64,000 nucleotides of DNA, from NCBI GenBank assembly GCA_024169445.1, contig JALKFA010000001.1:2790001-2854000 (forward strand), read 5' to 3'. Made by a program: the position numbers and the translations under genes. Within the stretch, counting starts at the first letter, position 1. Each line of letters opens with the position of its first letter. The stretch comes from Buttiauxella agrestis ATCC 33320 (lineage in GTDB: Bacteria; Pseudomonadota; Gammaproteobacteria; Enterobacterales; Enterobacteriaceae). The notes beneath the pieces were generated by a model that ran no database searches, had not been told where the DNA came from, and worked only from the letters and a program-made list of their open reading frames with translations. This document shows, one piece after another, positions 56,286-64,000 of the stretch.

Positions 56286-57512
56286 TCAGTCGCCAGAAAC
56301 ACTGACACGTTCAGTCGGGCGACGGAGACTTATCCACGAGTAAAGAGCATTGAAAAGAACCACACAGCCGGTGACTAAAAATACCGTGCGGAAGCCATAG
56401 TTTGCTGAAACAGCGGCACCCATCAACGGACCGGTGACATTGCCAATATCGCGGAATGACTGGTTGTAACTAAAGATCCGTCCGGCAATTTGGTTGCTTG
56501 AGTTGTAGACCAGCAGTGTTTGTACCGCTGGCAACAGTGCGCCATCGGCGGCACCAAGCAGGAAACGTAACACCCCCAGTTGCCATGGGTTTTGTACCAT
56601 CGACATTGGGATCAGCAACAACACAGAGATAACCAGCGCGCAGATTAAAATCCTTTCCGGCCCGATTCTATCCCCCAGTTTGCCCAGTCGCGGCGCACTG
56701 ATTAACGCCGCAACGCCAGGCACAGATGCAATCATCCCGCTGATAAATGCCAGATTGCTGACATTGCCTGCCAGTTCACGCACGTAAAGCGTAAGAATCG
56801 GGGCGATAGAACCGGTGGCAACCTGAATAATCATGGTGGTGATAAACAGACTCAGCACCAGGCGTGGATTTTTGAGCGAAGTTAAAACCTGACGTGCGTG
56901 CAACATGTCCTTCTTGTGCACCGGGGTAAATTGTTCGCGAATGCAGAACAAGGTAAAAACAAAACAGGTAAATAGCACGCCAGCGGTGATGAAAAACACC
57001 GGACGCAGGCCATAGGTATCCGCCAGAAAACCGCCAATCATCGGCCCAAGAAGTGCACCGCTTACCCCGCCGGTAGACAACGTGCCCAATGCCCAACCAC
57101 TTTTATGGCGCGGAACTTGGGTGGCGATAAGCGCGTTAGCATTGGGGACAAATCCACCCAATAGTCCGAGCAGTGCGCGCAGCGCCAGAAATTGCCAGAT
57201 ATTGCTCGCAAAGCCCATCAGCACCATCACGATGGACATCCCCAATGCTGAACGCAGTAGCATTATCTTGCGGCCTTTACGGTCGGCAAGCCCGCCCCAG
57301 AAAGGTGACGCAATGGCTGAGAACAAAAAGGTAATACTGAAAACGATGCCGGACCACATGTTGAGTGCGCTGTGTCCGGTCACGCCAAGATGTTCGACAT
57401 ACAGCGGCAGGAAGGGCATGACCAGGCTAAATGCGACACCGGTAAGAAAACACCCAAGCCATGCAACGGTGAGATTTCGTTTCCAGTTGATCGGGTTCTC
57501 GGGGAGAGTCAT
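56286..57512 (-). CDS. mdtG: Multidrug efflux MFS transporter MdtG
   Basis: MdtG is a 12-helix major-facilitator drug exporter; in E. coli it gives fosfomycin and deoxycholate resistance when overproduced and is in the MarA/SoxS/Rob regulon. The start ATG 57512 gives 408 residues, equal to E. coli. The MFS motif [11 protein letters not shown] is near residue 72, and [13 protein letters not shown] plus [18 protein letters not shown] form helix-4/5 landmarks. The reading frame extends 27 codons upstream, but that part lacks support. Confidence 0.94.
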   Translation of the reverse strand: MTLPENPINWKRNLTVAWLGCFLTGVAFSLVMPFLPLYVEHLGVTGHSALNMWSGIVFSITFLFSAIASPFWGGLADRKGRKIMLLRSALGMSIVMVLMGFASNIWQFLALRALLGLLGGFVPNANALIATQVPRHKSGWALGTLSTGGVSGALLGPMIGGFLADTYGLRPVFFITAGVLFTCFVFTLFCIREQFTPVHKKDMLHARQVLTSLKNPRLVLSLFITTMIIQVATGSIAPILTLYVRELAGNVSNLAFISGMIASVPGVAALISAPRLGKLGDRIGPERILICALVISVLLLIPMSMVQNPWQLGVLRFLLGAADGALLPAVQTLLVYNSSNQIAGRIFSYNQSFRDIGNVTGPLMGAAVSANYGFRTVFLVTGCVVLFNALYSWISLRRPTERVSVSGD

Positions 57513-57619
57513 AACGCTCCAGTTCAGTGCAGAAAAGACATGTGATGGAATTATTACCTTGCTAATTATGCGCTTGTTGGCGGGGAGGGGCAATGTTTCT
57601 GAAACACAATTTTAGAATG

Positions 57620-57642
57620 AAAAAAGGTGGCAAAATGCCACC
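57620..57642 (-). terminator. Terminator of lpxL
   Basis: On the minus strand GGTGGC/GCCACC with an ATTTT loop is followed by six T residues, just past the lpxL stop. Confidence 0.88.
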
Positions 57643-57654
57643 GATTTACAGAAG

Positions 57655-58575
57655 TTAATAACGCGCAGGAACCCCTTCTGGACGCGTTTTAAAGCGGCGG
57701 TGCAGCCACATGTATTGCTCCGGGGCCATCAAAATGCACTGCTCGATGATTTTATTCATCCAGATCGCCGTACTTTCAGGGGTTTCCAGCGGTGGTGAAA
57801 ACTCTGCGGGTAGAATCAGCAACTCGTAACCTTTACCGTCCGGCTTGCGGCGGGGCACCATTGGTACGATTGCCGCACCTGACATACGTGCAAGAGTGTA
57901 TGTTCCTGCGGTGGTGGCGGCTTCGTCAACGCCAAAAAATGGCACGAAAACGCTGCCACGCGGGCCGTAGTCGTGGTCCGGTGCGTACCAGATGATTTCA
58001 CCCTGTTTCAGTGCACGAATCATGCCTTTAAGGTCTTTACGGTCGATCATGCTTTTATTGGAGCGCATACGGCCCCAGGTTTGCAGCCAGTCGAGCAGGG
58101 GGTTGTCATTCGGGCGGTAAACGCCGATACCGGGCGTGTTCATACCGAACATGCGCGCGCCTAATTCTAGCGTCAGGAAATGAATTCCAATGAGCAACAC
58201 GCCCCGTTTGGCTTCCTGCACCGCGTGAATATGCTCGACACCAGAAACATCACACCAGCGTCGAATACGCCAGGTGGGCCAAAACCATGCCATGCCGGTT
58301 TCCATCAGGCCGAGGCCAACGGATTCGAAGTTTTTCTCGAGATAATACTCACGTTCTTCCGCGGTTTTGTGGGGAAAGGCGAGTTCAAGATTGCGGCGGG
58401 TAATCGTGACGCGGTGCTTCATAAACCGCATAGCAAGTTGGCCAAGCCCACGCCCGACTCGATAAATCACCGGATAGGGGAGCAGGGTAACTAAGTAAAG
58501 TAAGCCAATACCAAACCAGGTTCCCCAATAGCGGGGATGAAGTAATGCGCGCGAGAATTGCGGTAAGTTCGTCAT
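57655..58575 (-). CDS. lpxL: Lipid A lauroyltransferase LpxL
   Basis: LpxL (HtrB) adds the laurate chain to Kdo2-lipid IVA. The 306-residue length equals E. coli LpxL. A single N-terminal membrane helix ([20 protein letters not shown]-like stretch) anchors it, and the HX4D/E catalytic motif HFLTLE is near residues 132-137. Substrate-binding [12 protein letters not shown] and [11 protein letters not shown] are conserved. It is divergent from trhO. Confidence 0.96.
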   Translation of the reverse strand: MTNLPQFSRALLHPRYWGTWFGIGLLYLVTLLPYPVIYRVGRGLGQLAMRFMKHRVTITRRNLELAFPHKTAEEREYYLEKNFESVGLGLMETGMAWFWPTWRIRRWCDVSGVEHIHAVQEAKRGVLLIGIHFLTLELGARMFGMNTPGIGVYRPNDNPLLDWLQTWGRMRSNKSMIDRKDLKGMIRALKQGEIIWYAPDHDYGPRGSVFVPFFGVDEAATTAGTYTLARMSGAAIVPMVPRRKPDGKGYELLILPAEFSPPLETPESTAIWMNKIIEQCILMAPEQYMWLHRRFKTRPEGVPARY

Positions 58576-58804
58576 GTAAAACCTATTGTGACGGCAAATG
58601 CCGGATCTTCTTGAGTCAGACTATTGTGACATTAATTGAGGGTCTGCCAAAATTAACAGCAGCAGAGTGTTTGATATTCAAACGATTGTTGCGTTTTGTA
58701 CGGATAGATAACGGAAATGTAGCGCAAAATGCGAGGATGTAAATTAACGATAATTGCTATATGATGCAGCCCACTTTTTTATCAACGATAGCCGAGCGAA
58801 CACC

Positions 58805-59854
58805 ATGCCAGTGTTACACAACCGCATATCGAATGATGAACTGCGTGTGCGCATGTTGGCTGAAACTGAGCCTCGCACTACCATCTCATTCTATAAGTAT
58901 TTCACCATTGAAGACCCTCAAACGACGCGCGATGCGCTTTACCAGGCGTTTACATCGCTAAATGTATTTGGTCGCGTTTATCTCGCTCATGAAGGGATTA
59001 ACGCGCAAATCAGCGTGCCAAACAGCCGTGTGGATGGATTCCGCGAAACACTTTACGCTTTCCATCCTGCACTTAACGGTGTGCGACTCAACGTTGCCCT
59101 CGAAGACGATGGCAAATCGTTTTGGGTATTACGCATGAAGGTCCGCGACCGCATTGTCGCCGATGGGATTGATGACCCGTCATTTGATGCCAGCCAGGTC
59201 GGTGCTTATCTCAAAGCCGCAGACGTGAATGCGATGCTCGACGACCCGGAAGCGGTGTTTATCGACATGCGCAACCATTACGAATATGAAGTGGGTCATT
59301 TCCAGGATGCACTGGAGATCCCGGCGGACACTTTCCGTGAGCAGTTGCCGAAAGCGGTCGACATGTTGCAGGAAGACAAAGACAAAAAAATCGTCATGTA
59401 CTGTACTGGCGGCATCCGTTGTGAGAAAGCCAGTGCCTGGATGTTGCACAACGGTTTCAAGAACGTCTACCACATTGAAGGCGGGATTATCGAATACGCA
59501 AGACGTGCGCGTGAACAAGGGATTCCGGTGCGTTTTGTCGGTAAGAACTTTGTCTTTGATGAGCGTATGGGCGAACGTATTTCTGATGATGTGATTGCCC
59601 ATTGCCATCAGTGCGGCACATCTTGCGACAGCCATACCAACTGCAAAAATGACGGCTGCCACTTGCTGTTTATTCAGTGCCCGAGTTGCGCTGAGAAGTT
59701 TGCTGGCTGCTGTAGCGACATTTGCCGTGATGAACTGGCGCTGTCACCGGAAGAACAGCGCCGTCGTCGTGCCGGGCGGGAAAACGGTAATAAGATTTTC
59801 AACAAATCCCGTGGCGTTCTCAACACTACGTTAGGGATCCCGGATCCTAAGTAA
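58805..59854 (+). CDS. trhO: tRNA uridine(34) hydroxylase TrhO (YceA)
   Basis: TrhO introduces oxygen into U34 during formation of 5-methoxyuridine/cmo5U in tRNA. The 349-residue product has an N-terminal acylphosphatase-like domain, a rhodanese domain with the active-site Cys in [15 protein letters not shown] (near residue 200), and a C-terminal zinc-binding-type cysteine cluster ([20 protein letters not shown]). ATG 58805 was chosen on similarity; the frame opens earlier at 58754. yceI/yceJ, present downstream in E. coli, are absent. Confidence 0.95.
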   Translation: MPVLHNRISNDELRVRMLAETEPRTTISFYKYFTIEDPQTTRDALYQAFTSLNVFGRVYLAHEGINAQISVPNSRVDGFRETLYAFHPALNGVRLNVALEDDGKSFWVLRMKVRDRIVADGIDDPSFDASQVGAYLKAADVNAMLDDPEAVFIDMRNHYEYEVGHFQDALEIPADTFREQLPKAVDMLQEDKDKKIVMYCTGGIRCEKASAWMLHNGFKNVYHIEGGIIEYARRAREQGIPVRFVGKNFVFDERMGERISDDVIAHCHQCGTSCDSHTNCKNDGCHLLFIQCPSCAEKFAGCCSDICRDELALSPEEQRRRRAGRENGNKIFNKSRGVLNTTLGIPDPK

Positions 59855-59879
59855 AAGCAAAGGGGGAAACCTCTTTCAC

Positions 59880-59968
59880 AGGTCGGATAAGCGCAGCGCC
59901 ATCCGACGTTTTCATCTGTGAATACAGGCGAAAATGGTGGATGGCGTGTACCGCTTATCCACCCTACA
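59880..59968. repeat. REP-like repeat between trhO and solA
   Basis: AGGTCGGATAAGCGCAGCGC at the left and CCGCTTATCCACCCTAC at the right are inverted halves of the window's REP-like family, lying between the two convergent genes. Confidence 0.7.
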
Positions 59969-59990
59969 ACATTTTATTCCGCCTCGATCG

Positions 59991-61109
59991 CTACTTAAAA
60001 CGCGCAAGCGAGAACGGTGTCAGGTCGAAACTTGACTCTTTGCCCAGTGCGAACTGGCAGGCAATTTCCCCCAGCACTGAAGCGAATTTAAATCCGTGTC
60101 CGCTCAGGCCGGTAATCACCAGCGTGTTGTCATGACCCGGCAGGGTATCAATAATAAAATCTTCATCCGGTGACATATCGTAGGTGCAGGCCGCGCCGTG
60201 CATACACACGCCCACACCTGGCATTATCTGGCGCAAGAAGCTAAATACTTCACTTCCATCCGTGGCGATTGCACCAAACGGTTTGCGCTGACCGGGTTCA
60301 CTAATAACCTGACCACCATCATGTTTGCCCAGCTTCAGCTCGTTATCCTCGCCCGCGGGGAAACCGTAATACTGGCTACCATCAGGTAGTTCGGCGGTAA
60401 AAGCAGGGAAGTGGTTTTTTTCACTGTAGCGGCCATCGGCCTGATGCCAGCTAAAGATTTTGCGCACTGGCGTGACGGGCAGTTCCGGTAGCAATTTAGT
60501 GACCCATGTTCCTGCACTGACTAACAATTTACTCGCGGTGAATTCACCTTCTGGCGTATCGACAACCACCCCTTCAGCGGTATGACGAATATCAGTCACC
60601 GGGCAATTGAACAGTTGAGCGCAACCGCCCTGATTGGCCAGTCGAATATAGGTCTCCACCGCCAGCTCGCTGCGAAGCACGCCAGAGTTCGGCTCAAACA
60701 AACCAACATAGTTTTCGGGAACGGTTACCTGTGGCCAGCGTGCCATGACTGCTTCAGCACTCAGCGTTTCAAGCGGCAGCGACCAGTTTTGCGCACTGCG
60801 TTGCACGGTTGAGATAAACGTTGAATCTGCCGGACCGAGATTAATCACGCCGGTACGGTGAAACACTTTCTCGCCGCTTATTTCCTGTAACGCATCCCAG
60901 AGTGCCTGCGCACGCAATACCAGCGGGACATATTTTTCCCCTTCGCCGTAGGCGTGACGCATCAGGCGTGTATCGCCATGATGGCTGCCTTGTTGGTGAG
61001 GGGGATGGCAACTATCGATCATCAGCACATTCAAGCCGGAGTGAGTGGCATAGCACCCGGCTGCTGCGCCGACAGAACCGCTACCGACGATGATAAGGTC
61101 ATAATGCAT
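59991..61109 (-). CDS. solA: N-methyl-L-tryptophan oxidase SolA
   Basis: SolA is a monomeric sarcosine-oxidase-type flavoenzyme that demethylates N-methyl-tryptophan and sarcosine. The 372-residue length equals E. coli SolA. The FAD Rossmann motif [18 protein letters not shown] is at the N-terminus, and the Cys that binds FAD covalently is in [18 protein letters not shown] near residue 308. [16 protein letters not shown] is a typical substrate-side segment. Confidence 0.95.
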   Translation of the reverse strand: MHYDLIIVGSGSVGAAAGCYATHSGLNVLMIDSCHPPHQQGSHHGDTRLMRHAYGEGEKYVPLVLRAQALWDALQEISGEKVFHRTGVINLGPADSTFISTVQRSAQNWSLPLETLSAEAVMARWPQVTVPENYVGLFEPNSGVLRSELAVETYIRLANQGGCAQLFNCPVTDIRHTAEGVVVDTPEGEFTASKLLVSAGTWVTKLLPELPVTPVRKIFSWHQADGRYSEKNHFPAFTAELPDGSQYYGFPAGEDNELKLGKHDGGQVISEPGQRKPFGAIATDGSEVFSFLRQIMPGVGVCMHGAACTYDMSPDEDFIIDTLPGHDNTLVITGLSGHGFKFASVLGEIACQFALGKESSFDLTPFSLARFK

Positions 61110-61199
61110 GGTGCTTTTCTCTTCTCTTTGGCAAAAATGAATTATATAGCAGGGTAATTAATTCTCCGTCGCCTGGCAATTGAGCGAAAGAGGAATAAT

Positions 61200-61224
61200 A
61201 AAAAAGGCACCTCTACGGTGCCTT
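61200..61224 (-). terminator. Terminator of bssS
   Basis: AAGGCACC/GGTGCCTT (minus strand, loop GTAGA) is followed by T residues; it lies between bssS and solA. Confidence 0.86.
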
Positions 61225-61250
61225 GTGCGTTATTTGGGCAGCATCAATAA

Positions 61251-61505
61251 TCAATGCTTACGATAATCGCTTACCTGGTAATCACTGGATTCAATCTTAG
61301 CAATGCCGGCTTCAAGAATAGAAATAAATTGCCGGGCAACATCCGTGGTCAGCCATAAAGTTTGACCGATTTCAGTTTCGTCGTGCTTTTGCGTATTTGA
61401 GGTCAGGTAGTGCAGGCGAAGCATCAGCGCGTCGTAACTATCTACGGTGCTGATGTCCCATCCAACAAGGGGATGGGTCTGGATAACATCACTATTTTTT
61501 TCCAT
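61251..61505 (-). CDS. bssS: Biofilm regulator BssS
   Basis: BssS (YceP) is a small cytoplasmic protein linked in E. coli to biofilm formation, indole and AI-2 signalling. Starting at the second of two adjacent ATG codons gives 84 residues, the E. coli length; the first ATG (61508) would give 85. VIQTHPLVGWDISTVDSYDA and LWLTTDVARQFISILEAGIA are nearly unchanged from E. coli. No catalytic domain is known. Confidence 0.93.
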   Translation of the reverse strand: MEKNSDVIQTHPLVGWDISTVDSYDALMLRLHYLTSNTQKHDETEIGQTLWLTTDVARQFISILEAGIAKIESSDYQVSDYRKH

Positions 61506-61508
61506 CAT

Positions 61509-61765
61509 AACCCCTTTTATACGTGTGTTTAAGACAACGGTTCGCGAGGTTTAATGCTTGTTTCTTGTTTCTTTTTAAATGTGAAGCCAGTTAAGTATAT
61601 CAATGATTAAGCTATTTCGACGGATAAATAAATACCCCGCAACACTTTTTTTACATAAAGGTGCTTGGTTGCTCAATAAAACCGCAGGTTGTGCTTGGTG
61701 AATATCAGAAGATTCTAAGTAATCAGTGTCAGGAGGGAATTATTTGCAGTGTGATTTTTAAACGA
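61509..61765. other. Non-coding gap between dinI and bssS
   Basis: No gene was seen in this AT-rich stretch, which together with the dinI terminator makes a 359-bp gap to the dinI stop. It should contain the bssS promoter; none could be assigned confidently. Confidence 0.5.
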
Positions 61766-61793
61766 TAAAAAAAACCGGATGGCGACACCCGGC
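61766..61793 (-). terminator. Terminator of dinI
   Basis: CCGGGTG/CATCCGG (one G-T pair, loop TCGC) is followed on the minus strand by eight T residues. Confidence 0.85.
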
Positions 61794-61867
61794 ATAAAAA
61801 TAACGAGGGAAACTTCTATTTGAAATAAGCAGCGGCTCAAGCAGCCTGCCACCTTCCATGATGAGTT

Positions 61868-62113
61868 TTAATCCGCAGAAAACCAGTCGTCAGCGCTTTC
61901 CCAGGTCTCTTGCAATATTTCGCTAATACGATCGCGATCTTCTTTGCTGGCCCCTAACACCGAAAGGTTATTAGCAGCAGCGTAACGCACCTGAACGTGA
62001 TTTGAGTCTTCAGGATAGTGTTGAGTAATTCGGCGTGAGAGTTCAGTAGCAAGCGCATCAATAGCGCCTGGCGGCAGAGATGTAGTTTTAGCAATAGTGA
62101 CTTCAATACGCAT
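61868..62113 (-). CDS. dinI: SOS damage-inducible protein DinI
   Basis: DinI binds RecA filaments and tunes the SOS response. The start at 62113 gives 81 residues, the E. coli length (MRIEVTIAKT...), with the conserved acidic C-terminal helix ISEILQETWESADDWF. An upstream in-frame ATG at 62170 would start inside the LexA site region and is not used. A LexA box precedes the gene. Confidence 0.96.
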   Translation of the reverse strand: MRIEVTIAKTTSLPPGAIDALATELSRRITQHYPEDSNHVQVRYAAANNLSVLGASKEDRDRISEILQETWESADDWFSAD

Positions 62114-62134
62114 AACAGCCCCCTGTATAATATA

Positions 62135-62150
62135 CTGGATATTTATACAG
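62135..62150 (-). promoter_or_regulatory. LexA box of dinI
   Basis: On the minus strand CTGTATAAATATCCAG fits CTGT-N8-ACAG with one mismatch and nearly equals the E. coli dinI SOS box. It lies about 22 bases upstream of the start codon. Confidence 0.88.
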
Positions 62151-62186
62151 TCATATTCTGGGTTATGCAACAGGGGGCATGAAAAA

Positions 62187-63233
62187 TTATGCTTTTACTG
62201 ACCAGGCCACTTGCTCACCGGCGAGGAACGGCACAATGCTGTCATCGGACGTTTCGATGAGTTCCGGCATGTGCACTGGAGTACGCACCAGTTCAATGGA
62301 TTCTTCATTCACAGGCAGGCCGTAGAAACGTGGGCCATTCAGTGAAGTGAAGGCTTCAAAGTGCTGCAACGCATTCAACTCTTCAAACACCGTCGCGTAA
62401 GCGCCAAGAGCAGAAGGCGCGTTAAAGCAACCTGCGCAACCACAACTGGCCTCTTTACGATGACGCGCATGAGGCGCGGAATCTGTACCGAGGAATACGC
62501 GGTCACATCCGCTGGCAACCAGCTCACGCAACGCTTCCTGATGAATGCTGCGTTTCAGAATTGGCAGGCAATACAGGTGAGGGCGCACACCACCGACCAG
62601 CATATGGTTACGGTTAAACATCAGGTGTTGCGGGGTAATGGTTGCCGCCAGCAGGGAGTTTCCTTCCTTCACATACTGCGCCGCATCTTTGGTAGTGATG
62701 TGTTCAAACACCACTTTCAGTTCCGGGAATTGTTGGCGCAAAGGTTCCATAACGGTTTCGATAAAGCGCGCTTCACGGTCAAAAATATCAATATCAGCGT
62801 GAGTCACTTCGCCGTGGATAAGCAGCGGCATGCCAATTTTCTGCATGCGCTCAAGCACCGTTTTAATCGCGGCAGTGCTGGTAACACCGTGGCTTGAGTT
62901 GGTGGTCGCATTGGCTGGGTAGAGTTTTGCTGCGGTAAACACGCCTTCGTTAAACCCGCGCTCAACTTCATTCGGGTCAAGAGAATCGGTCAGGTAGCAG
63001 GTCATCAGCGGTTCAAATTTATGGCCTTGCGGTACAGCATCAAGAATACGCTGGCGATAAGCAATGGCGGCTTCAACCGTTGTCACTGGGGGAACCAGGT
63101 TTGGCATCACAATCGCGCGACCATAAGTTTCGCTGGTATAAGGCACCACCGTTTTTAACATTTCACCGTCACGTAGGTGAACATGCCAGTCATCAGGGCG
63201 GCGAATTTTTAATACCTGGGGTAATACGGTCAT
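62187..63233 (-). CDS. pyrC: Dihydroorotase PyrC
   Basis: PyrC closes carbamoyl-aspartate to dihydroorotate in pyrimidine synthesis. The 348-residue protein (type II dihydroorotase) has the zinc motif [10 protein letters not shown], the carbamylated Lys in [17 protein letters not shown] (near residue 103), and the metal-binding HGE/HITT histidines plus [10 protein letters not shown]. It has a leader hairpin and a PurR-type operator upstream, as in E. coli. Confidence 0.96.
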   Translation of the reverse strand: MTVLPQVLKIRRPDDWHVHLRDGEMLKTVVPYTSETYGRAIVMPNLVPPVTTVEAAIAYRQRILDAVPQGHKFEPLMTCYLTDSLDPNEVERGFNEGVFTAAKLYPANATTNSSHGVTSTAAIKTVLERMQKIGMPLLIHGEVTHADIDIFDREARFIETVMEPLRQQFPELKVVFEHITTKDAAQYVKEGNSLLAATITPQHLMFNRNHMLVGGVRPHLYCLPILKRSIHQEALRELVASGCDRVFLGTDSAPHARHRKEASCGCAGCFNAPSALGAYATVFEELNALQHFEAFTSLNGPRFYGLPVNEESIELVRTPVHMPELIETSDDSIVPFLAGEQVAWSVKA

Positions 63234-63240
63234 GAAATTG

Positions 63241-63280
63241 CTCCGGCGTAGGAAGGAAAAAACGATGATTTGTGCCGGAG
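63241..63280 (-). promoter_or_regulatory. pyrC leader hairpin covering the ribosome-binding site
   Basis: On the minus strand CTCCGGC (63280-63274) pairs with GCCGGAG (63247-63241), which contains the GGAG ribosome-binding site seven bases before the ATG. In E. coli the start position in this leader shifts with the CTP/GTP ratio so that long transcripts hide the site and short ones expose it; the elements are all present here. Confidence 0.82.
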
Positions 63281-63291
63281 AGCAAGGATAA

Positions 63292-63307
63292 GCGCAAACG
63301 TTTCGCT
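63292..63307. promoter_or_regulatory. PurR-type operator of pyrC
   Basis: GCGCAAACGTTTCGCT matches the PurR consensus ACGCAAACGTTTGCGT at 12 of 16 positions, with the central CAAACGTTT intact. It is in the pyrC promoter region. Confidence 0.65.
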
Positions 63308-63331
63308 TTGCACCATTTTCATCGAGATTTT

Positions 63332-63354
63332 GTCGGGGGAATGTTGCCCCCGAC
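63332..63354. other. Hairpin between yceB and pyrC
   Basis: GTCGGGGG/CCCCCGAC with a seven-base loop sits just past the yceB stop. It lacks a T-run on the minus strand, so it may end yceB transcripts only weakly. Confidence 0.55.
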
Positions 63355-63367
63355 CAGGAAAAACGGG

Positions 63368-63928
63368 TTAATCAGTAAATGGGATAATGAGTTGGCCCGG
63401 TTTAACCTCAAGTCCCTTGGCGTATCTTTTCGCCAGGTTCTCACCAGTACTGCGGTCTTCGCCCAGCACATAAGCCGGTTGTTGATTAAAGTAATTACGC
63501 AATGACTGATTCAGATAAGGAATCAGGGTCTGGACAATGGTCTGCATTTTTTCAGGTTCGACCGTCGCGTTTACCACTTCCATTTCTTGCAAATAAATCG
63601 CGCCTTGTTCTTTATTGAACACCGGCAATGCTTTGAGTTTGAGCTTGATAGTGGCTTTTTGATTACCAAATAGCGACGACATCTCCAGATTGGCATCGCC
63701 AGTCAACGTCACTTTATTCGGCTCTTCACGGCCAATCGCACTGCTTAAATTGGTTAAAACAATATGGGCATCGGCAACGCCTGGCAGGCCAATATCTTTA
63801 GAGAAGTTATTACGTTTATGCAGCGCCTGGTTTATTTCCTGTTCGCTGACCGTGTATTGCGTTAACTGATTGCAACCCACCACTAACCCGCTGAGCATTA
63901 GCGCTGCGGCGAAAACAATCTTTTTCAT
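63368..63928 (-). CDS. yceB: Lipoprotein YceB (DUF1439)
   Basis: YceB is a predicted outer-membrane-type lipoprotein of the DUF1439 family, of unknown role. The ATG at 63928 gives 186 residues, the E. coli length; the lipobox is LVVGC (Cys near residue 19), and the mature part includes [20 protein letters not shown] and [15 protein letters not shown]. Two further in-frame starts up to 63976 were rejected since they precede the signal peptide. The last 72 bp of the window hold only its promoter region. Confidence 0.94.
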   Translation of the reverse strand: MKKIVFAAALMLSGLVVGCNQLTQYTVSEQEINQALHKRNNFSKDIGLPGVADAHIVLTNLSSAIGREEPNKVTLTGDANLEMSSLFGNQKATIKLKLKALPVFNKEQGAIYLQEMEVVNATVEPEKMQTIVQTLIPYLNQSLRNYFNQQPAYVLGEDRSTGENLAKRYAKGLEVKPGQLIIPFTD

Positions 63929-64000
63929 GGAATTCCTTAACATGCTGCATAGAACACAGATCCTGACATAAAGCATTATGATGTCCCAGGGCGGGCTACG

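Overview
The window is chromosomal DNA of a member of the Enterobacteriaceae. The backbone has the Escherichia coli gene order putP-efeUOB-phoH ... serX-ghrA-ycdXYZ-csgGFED-csgBAC-ymdA-ymdB-clsC-opgCGH-yceK-msyB-mdtG-lpxL-trhO-solA-bssS-dinI-pyrC-yceB, and most protein lengths match E. coli to within a few residues. The genus cannot be fixed from the sequence alone. Divergence from E. coli and the accessory content point to an environmental genus of the Kluyvera/Buttiauxella/Enterobacter kind.

Layout. 1-975 is the 3' part of putP. 1256-4565 is an intact Fur-type ferrous iron uptake operon, efeUOB. 4566-5838 is mostly non-coding and holds a 652-bp giant palindrome whose ends resemble the Tn5/IS50 transposon ends. 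5839-6627 is phoH. Between phoH and the serX-type tRNA, a place that varies between enterobacteria, three accessory blocks are stacked. The first is a complete chitobiose operon chbBCARFG (6893-12226) with a ChiX pairing site between chbB and chbC. The second is an AcrR/AcrS-like repressor divergent from an unusual RND-MFP-RND efflux set (12327-20656). The third is a 4.4-kb AT-rich segment (AraC regulator, DcuC-like carrier, PurB/fumarase-superfamily lyase) lying between two apparently identical tRNA-Ser(GGA) genes.

25501-33394 returns to the backbone: ghrA, ycdX, ycdY, ycdZ, then both curli operons and ymdA. The CsgA curlin lacks most of the glycine-rich N-terminal secretion segment known from E. 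coli. 33609-47905 is a 17-gene aryl polyene (APE) cluster inserted between ymdA and ymdB: chain length factor, acyltransferase, two ACPs, aryl-acid ligase, two dehydratases, ketoreductase, two ketosynthases, thioesterase, glycosyltransferase/acyltransferase, LolA-like carrier, MMPL exporter, lipoprotein and phosphopantetheinyl transferase. A REP-like repeat and a YPAL-like palindrome split it between apeP and apeQ. The remainder (47954-63928) is backbone: O-acetyl-ADP-ribose deacetylase, cardiolipin synthase, osmoregulated periplasmic glucan synthesis, drug efflux, lipid A acylation, tRNA hydroxylation, sarcosine oxidase, SOS and pyrimidine genes.

Functionally the window is rich in envelope and biofilm genes (curli, aryl polyene, periplasmic glucans, lipid A, BssS) together with nutrient capture (iron, proline, chitobiose, dicarboxylates) and TolC-type efflux. 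REP-like repeats carrying a shared 'GGATAAGCG...CATCC' core recur in at least five intergenic gaps. No prophage, CRISPR array or recognisable intact transposase gene was seen.
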